A stretch of 64,000 nucleotides of DNA from Streptomyces sp. NBC_01244 (GTDB taxonomy: Bacteria; Actinomycetota; Actinomycetes; Streptomycetales; Streptomycetaceae), in assembly GCF_035987325.1 (NCBI RefSeq), contig NZ_CP108488.1, positions 9,449,469-9,513,468 of the forward strand, read 5' to 3'. Below, in pieces: positions 51,650-60,010 of the stretch. The position numbers and the translations under genes are program-made. The first letter of the stretch is position 1. Each line of letters begins with the position of its first letter. Under the pieces are notes generated by a model that saw nothing but the letters and a program-made list of their open reading frames with translations, was not told the origin of the DNA and made no database searches.

Positions 51650-52135
51650 TCACTCGGCGAAGGCGTGCTCGATCGTCTCCGCCTCGGCCAGGTGCCGGGT
51701 GTCGACGGCTTGGAGCGCGGCCTTCAGCCGGGCGGGGTCGATGAGGTGCTCCTCCTCGGCTTCGCCGTCGTAGGGCCCGCTGAGCCAGGCGGCGGCGTAG
51801 GTGCCGTACCGGCCGGCCGGGACCAGGAGGTCGCTGCCCTGGCCCAGGACCCGTACGCCCTGGACGCCGTCGAGGACGGCGCCGCTGCCGCAGGGGATGT
51901 AGACGATGAGTTCGTGGCGGGCGTGGTCGGCGATCACGGTGTGCCCGCCGTCGAGATCCAGCGGGAGGGCGTCGAGGGCTTCGAGGCCTCGCTGCAGGGG
52001 CGCGATGACGACAGCGTCCCAGGACCACCCGCACGCGGCCCATGAAGCACTGCCGTTGCGCAGGACACCGAGGACCTCGGGGGCGGGGTTGAGGAGGGCG
52101 GCCCATGTCCGGGCGCCGTTGAGGGAGTTGGCCAT
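51650..52135 (-). CDS. Hypothetical protein, 161 residues, palindrome-controlled
   Basis: It starts MANSLNGARTWAALLNPAPE and includes SASWAACGWSWDAVVIAPLQ, GHTVIADHARHELIVYIPCG and LGQGSDLLVPAGRYGTYAAA. The pattern of short strands with conserved Trp/Gly is reminiscent of the first part of prim-pol-like domains in Streptomyces, but the catalytic acidic motif is not evident. I leave the function open. It diverges from the XRE regulator at 52215. The shared 79-bp promoter holds the second copy of the palindrome, making this gene a likely direct target of that regulator. Confidence 0.72.
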   Translation of the reverse strand: MANSLNGARTWAALLNPAPEVLGVLRNGSASWAACGWSWDAVVIAPLQRGLEALDALPLDLDGGHTVIADHARHELIVYIPCGSGAVLDGVQGVRVLGQGSDLLVPAGRYGTYAAAWLSGPYDGEAEEEHLIDPARLKAALQAVDTRHLAEAETIEHAFAE

Positions 52136-52168
52136 GGACGGACCGTAAAGGGAGTACAACAGAATGTA

Positions 52169-52187
52169 GGCACGCAGTGTGCGTGCC
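52169..52187. promoter_or_regulatory. Palindromic operator, copy 2, in the divergent promoter
   Basis: This is the same 19-bp palindrome as at 51547. It is 33 bp upstream of the start at 52135 and 27 bp upstream of the XRE regulator start at 52215. It could serve repression of the minus-strand gene and autoregulation of the regulator. Confidence 0.75.
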
Positions 52188-52214
52188 ACATTCCCCCGGC
52201 CGGGAGCCGCGTTC

Positions 52215-53363
52215 ATGGACAGCCGCCGCATCGGAGAGAACATCGCGTGCTGGCGCGGACGGCGCCGCCTGACCCAGACCGCGTTCGGCGCCCTCATGGG
52301 CAAGAGCAAACGCTGGGTCCAGGACCTCGAAGCCGGGTCCCGCCAGGCCGACCCCCGCCTGTCGGTCCTAGAGGCCGCCGCCCGCGTCCTGTCCGTCCCG
52401 CTCGCCGTCCTGCTCTCCGACACCGTCGACGAACCCGGCGACCAGGCAGACGAGATGGAAGCGATCCGGGCGGTCCTGCACCGTCACGATATCGTCACCG
52501 GCACCGCTCCCGACGCGGACCCGCTCGACGTGGAAACCCTGCGCCGCTCCGTCCACCACGCCTGGCGCCTCTTCCAGTCCAGTGCCGCGTTCACCAGCCT
52601 CGGCGGCCGCATGCCGGGCCTTCTCACCGACGCGACCCAGGCCGCCGCCCTCCACGAGGGCGACGACCAGCTCGCCGCCTACCGGGCCCTGTCGATGTCC
52701 CTCCAACTCACCGAAGCCCTGGCCGTCAAGGCGGGTGCACCCGAGGTCGCCGCCCTGGCCGGCCACCGCGCCGTCCTGGCCGCAGAACGCTCCGGCGACC
52801 CCGTCATCCAGGCCTCAGCGGCCCGCCACCTCGCCGACGCCCTGACCGCCGACGGACAACCCCATGCCGCAGCCGCCTTCGCCCAGGCCACCGCCGCCAC
52901 CCTCACCGACCGCCACGCACCCGCCGCCGCCCGCGCGGTCCCCGACCTCCTCGACCAGGCCGACGAACACGCCGCCCAGCTTCCCGTCGATGCCGACGGC
53001 AACGCCCTATTCACCGCGTTCAGCAGCACCAACGTCGCCCTCTACCGCGTCGCCACCCACGTCAAGCTGTATGAAGGCGCCGCCGGAGCCGCCGTCGCCC
53101 AGGCCCTCACCGCCGACGAGCGTGCCGCCCTGCCCCGCGAGCGCCGCGCGCACCTGCTGACCGATCTCGCCCACGCCTACACCCAGGCCGGACAGCGCGA
53201 GAAGGCCGTCGACCCCCTCCTGGACGCGGAACGCGAGGCCCCCGAGGAAGTCCTCGGCCGCCCCCGCACCCACCAACTCGTCCAAGACCTCCGGCTCCTG
53301 GGCGCCGGATCGGGGGAGGGGCGCTTGCGCGCGCTTGCCGAGCGCTGTGGACTACCCGCGTGA
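52215..53363 (+). CDS. XRE-family regulator with helical repeat (TPR-like) domain
   Basis: The 382-residue protein has an N-terminal XRE HTH (residues 5-60: IGENIACWRGRRRLTQTAFG, ALMGKSKRWVQDLEAGSRQA). About 300 residues of helical hairpins follow, like tetratricopeptide repeats (AYRALSMSLQLTEALAVKAG, IQASAARHLADALTADGQPH, DLAHAYTQAGQREKAVDPLL). Regulators of this layout in Streptomyces sense peptides or partner proteins. Its stop overlaps the flavoprotein start as GTGA. It stands across a 79-bp divergent promoter from the gene at 51650, which carries the palindrome. I infer that it binds both copies. Confidence 0.9.
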   Translation: MDSRRIGENIACWRGRRRLTQTAFGALMGKSKRWVQDLEAGSRQADPRLSVLEAAARVLSVPLAVLLSDTVDEPGDQADEMEAIRAVLHRHDIVTGTAPDADPLDVETLRRSVHHAWRLFQSSAAFTSLGGRMPGLLTDATQAAALHEGDDQLAAYRALSMSLQLTEALAVKAGAPEVAALAGHRAVLAAERSGDPVIQASAARHLADALTADGQPHAAAAFAQATAATLTDRHAPAAARAVPDLLDQADEHAAQLPVDADGNALFTAFSSTNVALYRVATHVKLYEGAAGAAVAQALTADERAALPRERRAHLLTDLAHAYTQAGQREKAVDPLLDAEREAPEEVLGRPRTHQLVQDLRLLGAGSGEGRLRALAERCGLPA

Positions 53364-53932
53364 CCCGAACCCTGTACGTCATCTCGTGCGCCGCGCCGCC
53401 GGCCCGCCACGTCACCACCGGCATCAAGGCCGCCCAGGCCCGCGGGTGGGACACTGCGCTCGTCCTGACCCCCGCCGCCCACCGCTGGTCCGTCGAAGAA
53501 GCCGCAGGCGAGCGCGAACTCGACGCCTGGTGGGAGCTGACCGGCCACCCGGTCCGGCACACCTACAAACTGCCCTCCCAGAGCGACGTCCTGCCCGACC
53601 CCGACGCGCTCCTCGTCGCCCCCGTCACGCTGAACACGACGACGAAGTGGGCCGCCGGCCACGCCGACACCCTCGCCCTCGGCCTCATCACCGAAGCCCT
53701 TGGCATGCCCGACCGGCCCGTCGTCGCCCTCCCCTACATCAACGCCGCCCAAGCCCAGCACCCCGCACTCGCCCCCGCCATCGCCACCCTGCGCGGAGCA
53801 GGCGTCCACTACCTCCTCGACGACGGCACGGGCCCCGGCTTCCGACCCCACCAGCCCAAGCACGGCAACGTTGACGCCTATCCCTGGACCCTCGCCCTCG
53901 ACACCGTCGACAAGATCTTCAAAGTCCGCTGA
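53360..53932 (+). CDS. Flavoprotein (Dfp/UbiX-like fold), partner of the XRE regulator
   Basis: The 190-residue protein starts TRTLYVISCAAPPARHVTTG behind the GTG and matches the flavoprotein (phosphopantothenoylcysteine decarboxylase-like) fold. It has an N-terminal strand with Cys, a flavin-binding loop, APVTLNTTTKWAAGHADTLA (the conserved TxNT-type segment) and MPDRPVVALPYINAAQAQHP. It lacks the second CoaB domain. The GTGA overlap with the regulator shows coupled expression. The regulator-flavoprotein pair recurs in actinobacteria, but its job is not established. Redox or small-molecule sensing for the regulator is a reasonable guess. Confidence 0.87.
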   Translation: MTRTLYVISCAAPPARHVTTGIKAAQARGWDTALVLTPAAHRWSVEEAAGERELDAWWELTGHPVRHTYKLPSQSDVLPDPDALLVAPVTLNTTTKWAAGHADTLALGLITEALGMPDRPVVALPYINAAQAQHPALAPAIATLRGAGVHYLLDDGTGPGFRPHQPKHGNVDAYPWTLALDTVDKIFKVR

Positions 53933-53999
53933 CCGCTATTCAGCCCCGACTTCTTGGCTTTTCCCACCTGGCCCGTCGCGGGTGCGGGATCGCTGGGCA

Positions 54000-54172
54000 T
54001 CTACTCCCGCCCGGGCAGGACCTCCGTCCTGATGGGGCTCTCCACCCAGCTGCCGGCGGCAGTCCTCACGGAACTTCTGGGCATCAGCCCCGAGACCGCC
54101 ACCGCCTGGGGCGGAGGCAACTGGGCCCGCTACGCGGCTGAACTCCAGGGCCGTCCCCATCCGGCCGGCTAA
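54000..54172 (+). pseudogene. C-terminal fragment of a large hypothetical/integrase-like protein
   Basis: The plus strand reads STQLPAAVLTELLGISPETA then TAWGGGNWARYAAELQGR before a stop. This helix-turn-helix-like closing segment is typical of the C-termini of Streptomyces integrase-related proteins. Nothing recognisable precedes it after the flavoprotein stop at 53932. Confidence 0.5.
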
Positions 54173-54213
54173 TCCCGAAGCGCTGGGCGGCCCAGCGGCC
54201 CTATGGTCTCGGC

Positions 54214-55128
54214 ATGGATTCAGAGCAGCTGAAAAGATCATCGCAACGATGGATGAGTGCCGCGCTCGCGGCCTTCGTCGATGGGCCCGAGAGCTACGAC
54301 TTCGCCGTTCACCACGCTGGGATCGCTGCGGAGCACCTGCTCAAGGCCTACCTCGCGGGGATTCATCCGGCTCTGATCGTCGACGGTCGGCACTTCGAAT
54401 CTTTGCTCCATGCGACGGGCCTGGGCTCCCACGCCGCCGCCTGTTCGCTGACCAAGGTCAAGACCATCGGCCTCGCTGAGGCTCATGAGCGGGTGCTCAA
54501 ACTCCTTCCAAAGAAGATCCCGATCGACAGGAAGGCTCTGGAGCCTCTGGCGGACGCACGCAACGGAGTTGCCCACAGCGCGATACACGACTCGACGCAG
54601 GCCGAATCTGTCTTCACGATCTGTCTGCGGCTGGTCGACCCAGTGCTCGAAGAGCTGAAAGTCGATCCGAACGGCTTCTGGGGCCCCTACCTCGCCTTGC
54701 ATCACAAGCTGGTCGATGAACAGGTCCGAAAGGAACGAGTTGCCGCGGAAGCTCTGCTGGTCAAGGCCCGCGCAATGTTCGAACAACGCTTCGGGCACAT
54801 GTCGCGCAAGGAGCGCGATGTGGTGCTGGCCGCGATCACCAGTCAGCCCCTGCTCACCATGAGCCGGGAAGCTCCGAAGAAGTGCCCGGCCTGCGGATCC
54901 CAGGGGTGGGTGGCTGGCGAGGTAAACCTTTACGCAGACGCCACCGGCCTGAACGAGGTCTACCTCGTCCCCTATGGCTTCCACTGCGCAGCATGCGACC
55001 TCGAAGTGGGCAGCAAGCTCCTCATCCACTTGGGTGACCTGAACGAGGACGTCCTACTGGATGACGACCCCTACGACTACAGCGACGACGAACAGCCGGT
55101 TTACGAAGACATCATCAGGGGCCGATGA
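54214..55128 (+). CDS. HEPN-domain protein with C-terminal zinc ribbon
   Basis: The 304-residue protein begins with a four-helix region (residues 10-130: AALAAFVDGPESYDFAVHHA, GIAAEHLLKAYLAGIHP). It contains RNGVAHS, an R-x4-H signature of HEPN RNases. A charged coil follows (LLVKARAMFEQRFGHMSRKE). The C-terminus has a zinc ribbon, CPACGSQGW...CAACDLEVG, and a very acidic tail (DVLLDDDPYDYSDDEQPVYE). HEPN proteins often cleave RNA in toxin-antitoxin or defence systems, but some HEPN folds are only binding modules. There is no paired nucleotidyltransferase (MNT) gene nearby. An acidic 99-residue protein gene follows on the other strand. Confidence 0.72.
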   Translation: MDSEQLKRSSQRWMSAALAAFVDGPESYDFAVHHAGIAAEHLLKAYLAGIHPALIVDGRHFESLLHATGLGSHAAACSLTKVKTIGLAEAHERVLKLLPKKIPIDRKALEPLADARNGVAHSAIHDSTQAESVFTICLRLVDPVLEELKVDPNGFWGPYLALHHKLVDEQVRKERVAAEALLVKARAMFEQRFGHMSRKERDVVLAAITSQPLLTMSREAPKKCPACGSQGWVAGEVNLYADATGLNEVYLVPYGFHCAACDLEVGSKLLIHLGDLNEDVLLDDDPYDYSDDEQPVYEDIIRGR

Positions 55129-55455
55129 GCCGGGGAATCCGTACGGCATCGCGTCGCTCCTGCGGGTAGGGGTCTGCTGACCTGCTGCGGCGTCCTCGGG
55201 TCGGATCGTACGTGGCGGTGTGGCCCCGGGACGCCACCGCGAAAGACTGGATCGGCTGACGCTACTGCGCCGGCCAAGTCGTCGACCCCGCCGACGCGGC
55301 AGCCCTCATGCACCGGCGCGGCCGTGAACCCGACGGGCCGTTCTCAGGGACGCGACCGTCAACCTGAACGGCCGGCTCGGCTCGGTCGCGACGGTTCCCT
55401 CAGCGGCGACGTCGGGCGACTCCCGCTGAGAGGCCGAGCACGTCCTAGGCGGACG
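55129..55455. other. Gene-free stretch with short relics
   Basis: Only broken, stop-interrupted fragments can be read on the plus strand (VAVWPRDATAKDWIG; QVVDPADAAALMHRRGREPD). No promoter or terminator stands out. Confidence 0.5.
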
Positions 55456-55755
55456 TCAGCCCGTCATGGTCGGCTCATCTTCGGAGGCGAAGACGGTTCC
55501 GGATACAGGTGAGTACCCCGGATCCCATTCCGGGGTGCTCACCTGCGTGGTGCCCGGATCGAGGTATCCGCCTTCTCGGGGGTCCCGGTGAACATCCGCG
55601 TATACGAGAACCTGTACGTCCTGCTCGCCGGGGGTTCGCCGGAGCCGGCAGGGGCCGCTGGACAGGAACAGGTCTGAGATGCGGCGGGAGGCTTCGAGTG
55701 CCGCCTTCTCGGGGCCCCGGATCTCGATCGTGATGAAACCTTCCTCGTCGCTCAT
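55456..55755 (-). CDS. Hypothetical acidic protein, 99 residues
   Basis: It starts MSDEEGFITIEIRGPEKAAL and continues EASRRISDLFLSSGPCRLRR and VQVLVYADVHRDPREGGYLD. The beta-alpha-beta beginning looks like a small ferredoxin-like or effector-domain fold. The last third is low-complexity with many Asp, Glu and Pro. I do not recognise a family. It diverges from the small ATPase gene at 55913. An in-frame upstream extension to 55872 is not coding-like, so 55755 is the preferred start. Confidence 0.7.
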   Translation of the reverse strand: MSDEEGFITIEIRGPEKAALEASRRISDLFLSSGPCRLRRTPGEQDVQVLVYADVHRDPREGGYLDPGTTQVSTPEWDPGYSPVSGTVFASEDEPTMTG

Positions 55756-55912
55756 GCCTGCAGAACCTTTGCGACCATTAGCCGGTTCCGCTGCCAGGTC
55801 AGGTCCCACTCCAACGAGTTCACTTCTCTCGTGGAAAGAGACCGCTGAAGGCTTCTGGCGCGATATGAGCAAAGGTGCTTCTTGCTGTGGGCGACATAGC
55901 TACGCTGCGGAG

Positions 55913-56452
55913 ATGGCCTCCAATGTCGTTCCGCCCCGGTTCAGCGACGCCGAGAGTGATCACCCGGCAGTTGATCGATGGTGCTCCACAGCCCTGACGG
56001 GCGCCGCAGCGCGGCTTCTGCTACTGGGCCCCTCGTGGTCCGGCAAGTCCCACATGGCCTACGCCGCGATCCGCCGCCTGGTCAATGCAGGCTACGGCGC
56101 CGAGCGCATCGCGGTGACGAACGCATTCGAAGTGGCCAGGGCGTACGACGTGCCTCTCTGCGCGGAGGTCACCATGGTTGACGACGTCACGATCTCGGTC
56201 GACCTGCGGCACGAGGCGACGGAGCCGCGGCCGCTCGACCAGGCCGAGGGACAGGCTGCGCTTGCCCTCCAAGCCGCTGGCCTGAGCGAGGCGATCACGC
56301 AGTTGGTGCGCCGATCGAACCAGTCGTGGATCCTGATCGGGTCCACCGAAGACCGGCTCGTGGAGACGCTCGGAAAGAAGACGACCGCCGAGATTTTCGC
56401 GGTCGCCGACGTAGCTGACCTGCCTGCCAGGCCCAAGCCCACCTGGGGCTAG
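55913..56452 (+). CDS. Small P-loop ATPase (AAA+/DnaC-like)
   Basis: The protein has 179 residues from ATG 55913, or about 195 from ATG 55865. The Walker A loop is LLLLGPSWSGKSHMAYAAIR. The expected Walker B strand is MVDDVTISVD, with VDD as the acidic pair. A sensor-I-like segment NQSWILIGSTEDRLVETLGK follows. The layout (small, single domain, SGKS, sensor Ser/Thr) is like DnaC/IstB ATPases that act with a recombinase or helicase. There is no arginine-finger signature I can fix. TACGCT just before 55913 suggests a leaderless start. Its end overlaps the convergent nuclease gene by 4 bp. Confidence 0.75.
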   Translation: MASNVVPPRFSDAESDHPAVDRWCSTALTGAAARLLLLGPSWSGKSHMAYAAIRRLVNAGYGAERIAVTNAFEVARAYDVPLCAEVTMVDDVTISVDLRHEATEPRPLDQAEGQAALALQAAGLSEAITQLVRRSNQSWILIGSTEDRLVETLGKKTTAEIFAVADVADLPARPKPTWG

Positions 56453-57114
56453 TAGAGGTCTTCATCCTCCGGCTCTTCGTCAAGGCCGAGTTCCTCGTCG
56501 GTGAACGGTTCCCCCAGATCCGGCATCGCGAAGAGGCCACCCCGTCCCGAGGTCTCAACGAAGCGGACGACCCGATCCACTGGACTGTGCAGCTGCTGCT
56601 TCGCAACAGGACTGTGGCAGGCACGACAGCGCCACGGCCGGCGAAGGGTGATCCACTGCGCGCGTGCGCAAGCGGAGCACGTCACGAAGTAGGCCGACGG
56701 GCCCACAGGCGTCTCCCACACTGTGTACCCGTACCTGGGACGGTGGCCGCTCTCGTTCCACTGGGACGGTGCCGCCGGGCGGCCCAGGAGGACGAATTCT
56801 CCTCCCGGCCAACGGCAGGCGCATTCGGTTGCGCACCGGCATGCGCGGCTCCGGGCCAGTTCGGCAGTCTTCTCCACCCGGGGTATGCCAGGGCCCTTGA
56901 CCTCGATCCAGGTGCCGAGTTCGGGCAACCAGAAGTCGGGAACGTAGATGACGCCGGAGGGCAACGTGATGGTCTCCGGTTCGTAGAGCCACTGAATGCC
57001 GCTGCCGTCGAGTGTCGCCGCCCAATCGGCTTCAAGACGCGAACGGAACATGGTGTCGCGGTAGAGGGTGGGGACGGCCTCGATGGTCGTCGCAGGGTCT
57101 TGGTTGCTGCTCAT
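56449..57114 (-). CDS. PD-(D/E)XK endonuclease with zinc ribbon (TnsA-like core)
   Basis: The 221-residue protein has the core RDTMFRSRLEADWAATLDGS (Glu of helix 1), YEPETITLPSGVIYVPDFWL (Asp in PDF) and GTWIEVKG (ExK). This is the full PD-(D/E)XK triad as in TnsA-like, VRR-type and phage endonucleases. Beyond it lie several Cys-rich segments (CRCATECACRW; CSACARAQW...CRACH) that form a zinc ribbon, and an acidic tail. The ATG at 57114 overlaps the preceding CoiA-like stop as ATGA, so the two were one operon. It may cut foreign DNA or serve a neighbouring transposon. Confidence 0.82.
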   Translation of the reverse strand: MSSNQDPATTIEAVPTLYRDTMFRSRLEADWAATLDGSGIQWLYEPETITLPSGVIYVPDFWLPELGTWIEVKGPGIPRVEKTAELARSRACRCATECACRWPGGEFVLLGRPAAPSQWNESGHRPRYGYTVWETPVGPSAYFVTCSACARAQWITLRRPWRCRACHSPVAKQQLHSPVDRVVRFVETSGRGGLFAMPDLGEPFTDEELGLDEEPEDEDLY

Positions 57115-58090
57115 GATGCACTCCCGTTCGAACCGCACATGAAGTGAGTCGCTGGGCCCGGGAATCGCTCCGCCGCCTGAACTTCCTCGCCGCTAAGAAA
57201 GAACGTCTGGGGCCAATGATCGCTTCCGACGCCATCCAGCAGATCAGGGCAAGGGCGAACTACCCCATACAGACCGATCGGACTCCCGCGGTAGACCGGC
57301 ACCCCGTAGGCGAACTGCGGATCGGTTCTCGGCGGATAAGCGATGCTGATCGTCACTCCTTCTGCCCGCGCCCGTTCAACAACAGCCGCGAAAAGCCCTT
57401 CGACCTGCCCTTGCGGCAGGCGCTCCCACCATGCGGCGCCAGCCCTCTCTCGCTCTTCGAACCGCTCGGCTGCAGCAAGGGCCGAAGCCTCCTGCTGCGC
57501 CCAGCGCTCGGAGCGCTCCCTGCGCTGCCGAGCGAGCCGTGCCGTCAGCTCGGCGCGCTGCTGTTCCCGGTGCTCGTCCGCCTTCCGCTGATACCGCAGC
57601 GCGGGGTTGGCCCTCTCCGCCTCATCTCTGACACGCAGCCGTTCCGTCTCCCACTCCTCCCGCCGCCGCCGAGCCTCCTCTTCGGCCTCTTTCCGCCTGC
57701 GTTCCTCAGCCGCGAGTCGGTCACGCTCTTGCTCCGCGCGGGCGGCTTCCCAGGCATCTCGTGTACGAATGGACTTCCGGGAGGTCCACCACAACTGCGG
57801 GGGGCGCTTCCCCACTGAAAGTAGCTCGACCGTGCCGCCCAGCACCCAGCGGACAAACTGGCCCAAGGGCTCCTCGCGGGTCAGCCAACAGCCCGACTGG
57901 GGATCGAAACTGACCAGGCCGGCGCGAACCGTCATCGCTCGGTCGCGTTCCGGCGGGTGCACGCACACCGAAGGGACGACGCCGGTCCAGTCCGGAGGCG
58001 TTGAGTTCGGAGAGACCCAGCACACCGAGATGCCCTCCGCCGCGTACCGTCTCGTGCGCGTCAGGATGTGATGCGCGACGTGTGAGTTGC
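57111..58090 (-). pseudogene. CoiA-like protein gene, N-terminus lost at the transposon junction
   Basis: The protein reads TRRYAAEGISVCWVSP, then MTVRAGLVSFDPQSGCWLTR. A long Arg/Glu coiled coil (RLAAEERRRKEAEEEARRRR) follows, then a C-terminal domain (VPVYRGSPIGLYGVVRPCPD). This is the layout of actinobacterial competence-protein CoiA-like nucleases after their N-terminal PD-(D/E)XK domain. Upstream of about 58090 the frame continues only by chance through the left end of the Tni module. The N-terminal nuclease domain has therefore been removed. A shorter protein from ATG 57920 (MTVRAG) might still be made. Confidence 0.6.
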
Positions 58091-58145
58091 AGTGGTTGGC
58101 GACCGGGCTTTCAGGATGGGTTTTGCCTGGTGGGTGGGTTGCGCC

Positions 58146-58188
58146 GTGTCGTTTTTCTGCTGAAGGCCGGTGTCGTTTCCCGCTGAAG
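58146..58188 (+). repeat. Two direct repeats at the left end of the Tni module
   Basis: GTGTCGTTTTTCTGCTGAAG at 58146-58165 and GTGTCGTTTCCCGCTGAAG at 58170-58188 are spaced 24 bp. A weaker third copy (GTGTCGGAGTGAGG) is near 58277. Tn7- and Tn5053-type transposons carry such repeats at their ends as transposase-binding sites. They stand just before the TniA gene and after the break in the CoiA-like gene. Confidence 0.65.
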
Positions 58189-58346
58189 AATGGCTGTCGC
58201 GCGTGTGGGGGCTTGCGGTGCGGGCCTGACTGCTTGGCTCGCTGGGTCGTCACTCGTTGGTGGGATGTGGTGCGGCGTGTCGGAGTGAGGTGCGTGGCCG
58301 TGGACAGCGTTTCCGGGGCGGGGATGGGCGTCTGCGGGAGGGGCTG

Positions 58347-60007
58347 ATGGCTGAACACGGTCCCGGTGGCTTCGCTGAGTGGGTGGTGCCGGCTGTCGTG
58401 GGGCGGGAGGCGGCGGTCACGCGCCTGATGGCTCTCGATGGTCGCGGTGAACTCGCTTCTGCTCATGTGCGGTTGACTGCTTCGGCTTTGGATGTGTCCG
58501 AGCGGACGGTGTGGAGCTGGCTGTCGGTGGCCCGACGTGAGGGCAGGTTGTCGGCCCGGACGCCCGCGCGGGCCGGTGTGAGCGGGGATGTCCGTGCGCG
58601 TCTGGCGGTGTGGGGTGGGAACGTCGCCGCGGTCCACCGTGAGCTGGTCGCCGAGGCGACGGAGGCTGGTGTCGCGGACTCGGTGCCTTCTCTTCGTGCT
58701 CTGCAGCGCGCTGTACGGCAGGACTTGTCGGTGGGGGAGCGGGCGGGGCTCAAGGGCGGTGAAGCAGCTCGTCGCCGGTATGACGTCTACGGCAAGCGCC
58801 CCGCGACGCACCGGAACGCGTGTTGGGAGGGTGATCACAAGCGGATCCCGGTACGTGTGGATCTTGAAGGTTCTGCGGTGTGTCCGTGGGTGACGTGGTT
58901 CATCGATGTCGCGTCGAAGGTGATTGTGGGAGTGGCGGTAACTCCGCATCAGCCGGCGAGGGACGCTGTCCTGGCCGCGCTGCGCACGGGCATCAGCAGG
59001 CAGGATCCGTACGGCCCGTTTGGTGGCCTGCCCGGGGTAGTGCGTGTCGACCGGGGGAAGGAGTTTTTGTGCCGGACGGTGGAGCGCGCTCTGGGCGCCT
59101 TCGCGGTCCCGGTCCACGATCTGCCGGCGTACAAGCCGTACCGCAAGGGCACCGTCGAGGCGCTGAACGACGCGGTCGAGGCGATGTTCCTGGTCTCCCT
59201 GCCGGGCTACACCCACAGGCCCGACCCGTCGGTGCGCACCGACCGGATCAGGTGGAGGACCTCTTGTCGTATCCGGAGTTTGTCGAGGCCCTGCTGAGGT
59301 GGGTGTGGGGGTGGAACACCGGGCACCATCCTGAGGGCCTCGCGAAGGGGATGACGCCGTTGGCGGCGTGGGAGGCGGATCCGACGCCGGTCGAGGATGT
59401 CGCGGAGGAGCGGCTGGCGTTTTTCGCGATGGAGGACGACGGCCGGGTCCGGAAGATCACCACGAATGGGATCGCGTGGCGGCGCCGTGCCTATATCGCG
59501 CCGTGGATGGCCGGGAACGTCGGCATGCGGGTCCGGCTGCGGTATCTGCCGCACTACGACGGGCAGATCGAGGTGTTCTCCACCGAAGAGTGGGGCCGTC
59601 ACCTGGGCAGCGCCTATCTGGCCCAGGCGGCGACGCTGGAGCAGCGCCGTGCGCTGAGTTCGGTCAGGGAGAAGAAAGCCCGCGCGCTGAAAGCTGATCT
59701 GAAGGCGGCTGAGAAGCTGCGCAAGACCCGCTACACGGCCACGACTACGGCTGCTGCGCCCCGCCCGCGGCGCACGGTCACTTCCTTGCAGGCGGAGGCG
59801 GAGATCGCCCGGGCTAAGGGCGTGGATCTGGCGGCCCGTGCTCTGCCGGACCTGATCCCTCCGAGGGAGCCCCCGGCCTCGTGGGCGCGTCCGATTGTCC
59901 GCCCCCGTCGGGCGGCCGGACCGCATGCGGATGCCGGGCAGGCGGAGGCAGCCGAGGGCGGGCCGCCTGGAGCGGCCGATGCGCGTAACGACAGCGGGGA
60001 GTGTTGA
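58347..60007 (+). pseudogene. tniA: TniA/TnsB-like DDE transposase, frameshifted
   Basis: The ATG follows GGGAGGGG. The N-terminal part has an HTH (SALDVSERTVWSWLSVARRE) and an integrase core with Asp in CWEGDHKRIPV, Asp in VVRVDRGKEFLC and Glu in KGTVEALNDAVEAMF, the DDE triad. The frame breaks near 59247-59252. Restoring one base turns IRWRTSC into IQVEDLLSYPEFVEALLRWV, and the second frame continues with the Mu-C-like beta barrel (TNGIAWRRRAYIAPWMAGNV) and a basic tail to 60007. Intact length would be about 553 residues. Either the transposase is dead, made by frameshifting, or the base is a sequence error. Confidence 0.87.
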
Positions 60008-60010
60008 GCG

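Noticed and set aside
57111..59216. 700-codon minus-strand frame fusing the CoiA-like gene to sequence antisense to the transposase
   Set aside because: The upstream half is the shadow of the TniA gene. Only the part left of about 58090 has coding character.
58880..60007. Programmed ribosomal frameshift in the TniA gene
   Set aside because: No slippery heptamer or downstream pseudoknot is visible around 59240-59260. A simple one-base loss or sequence error is more likely.
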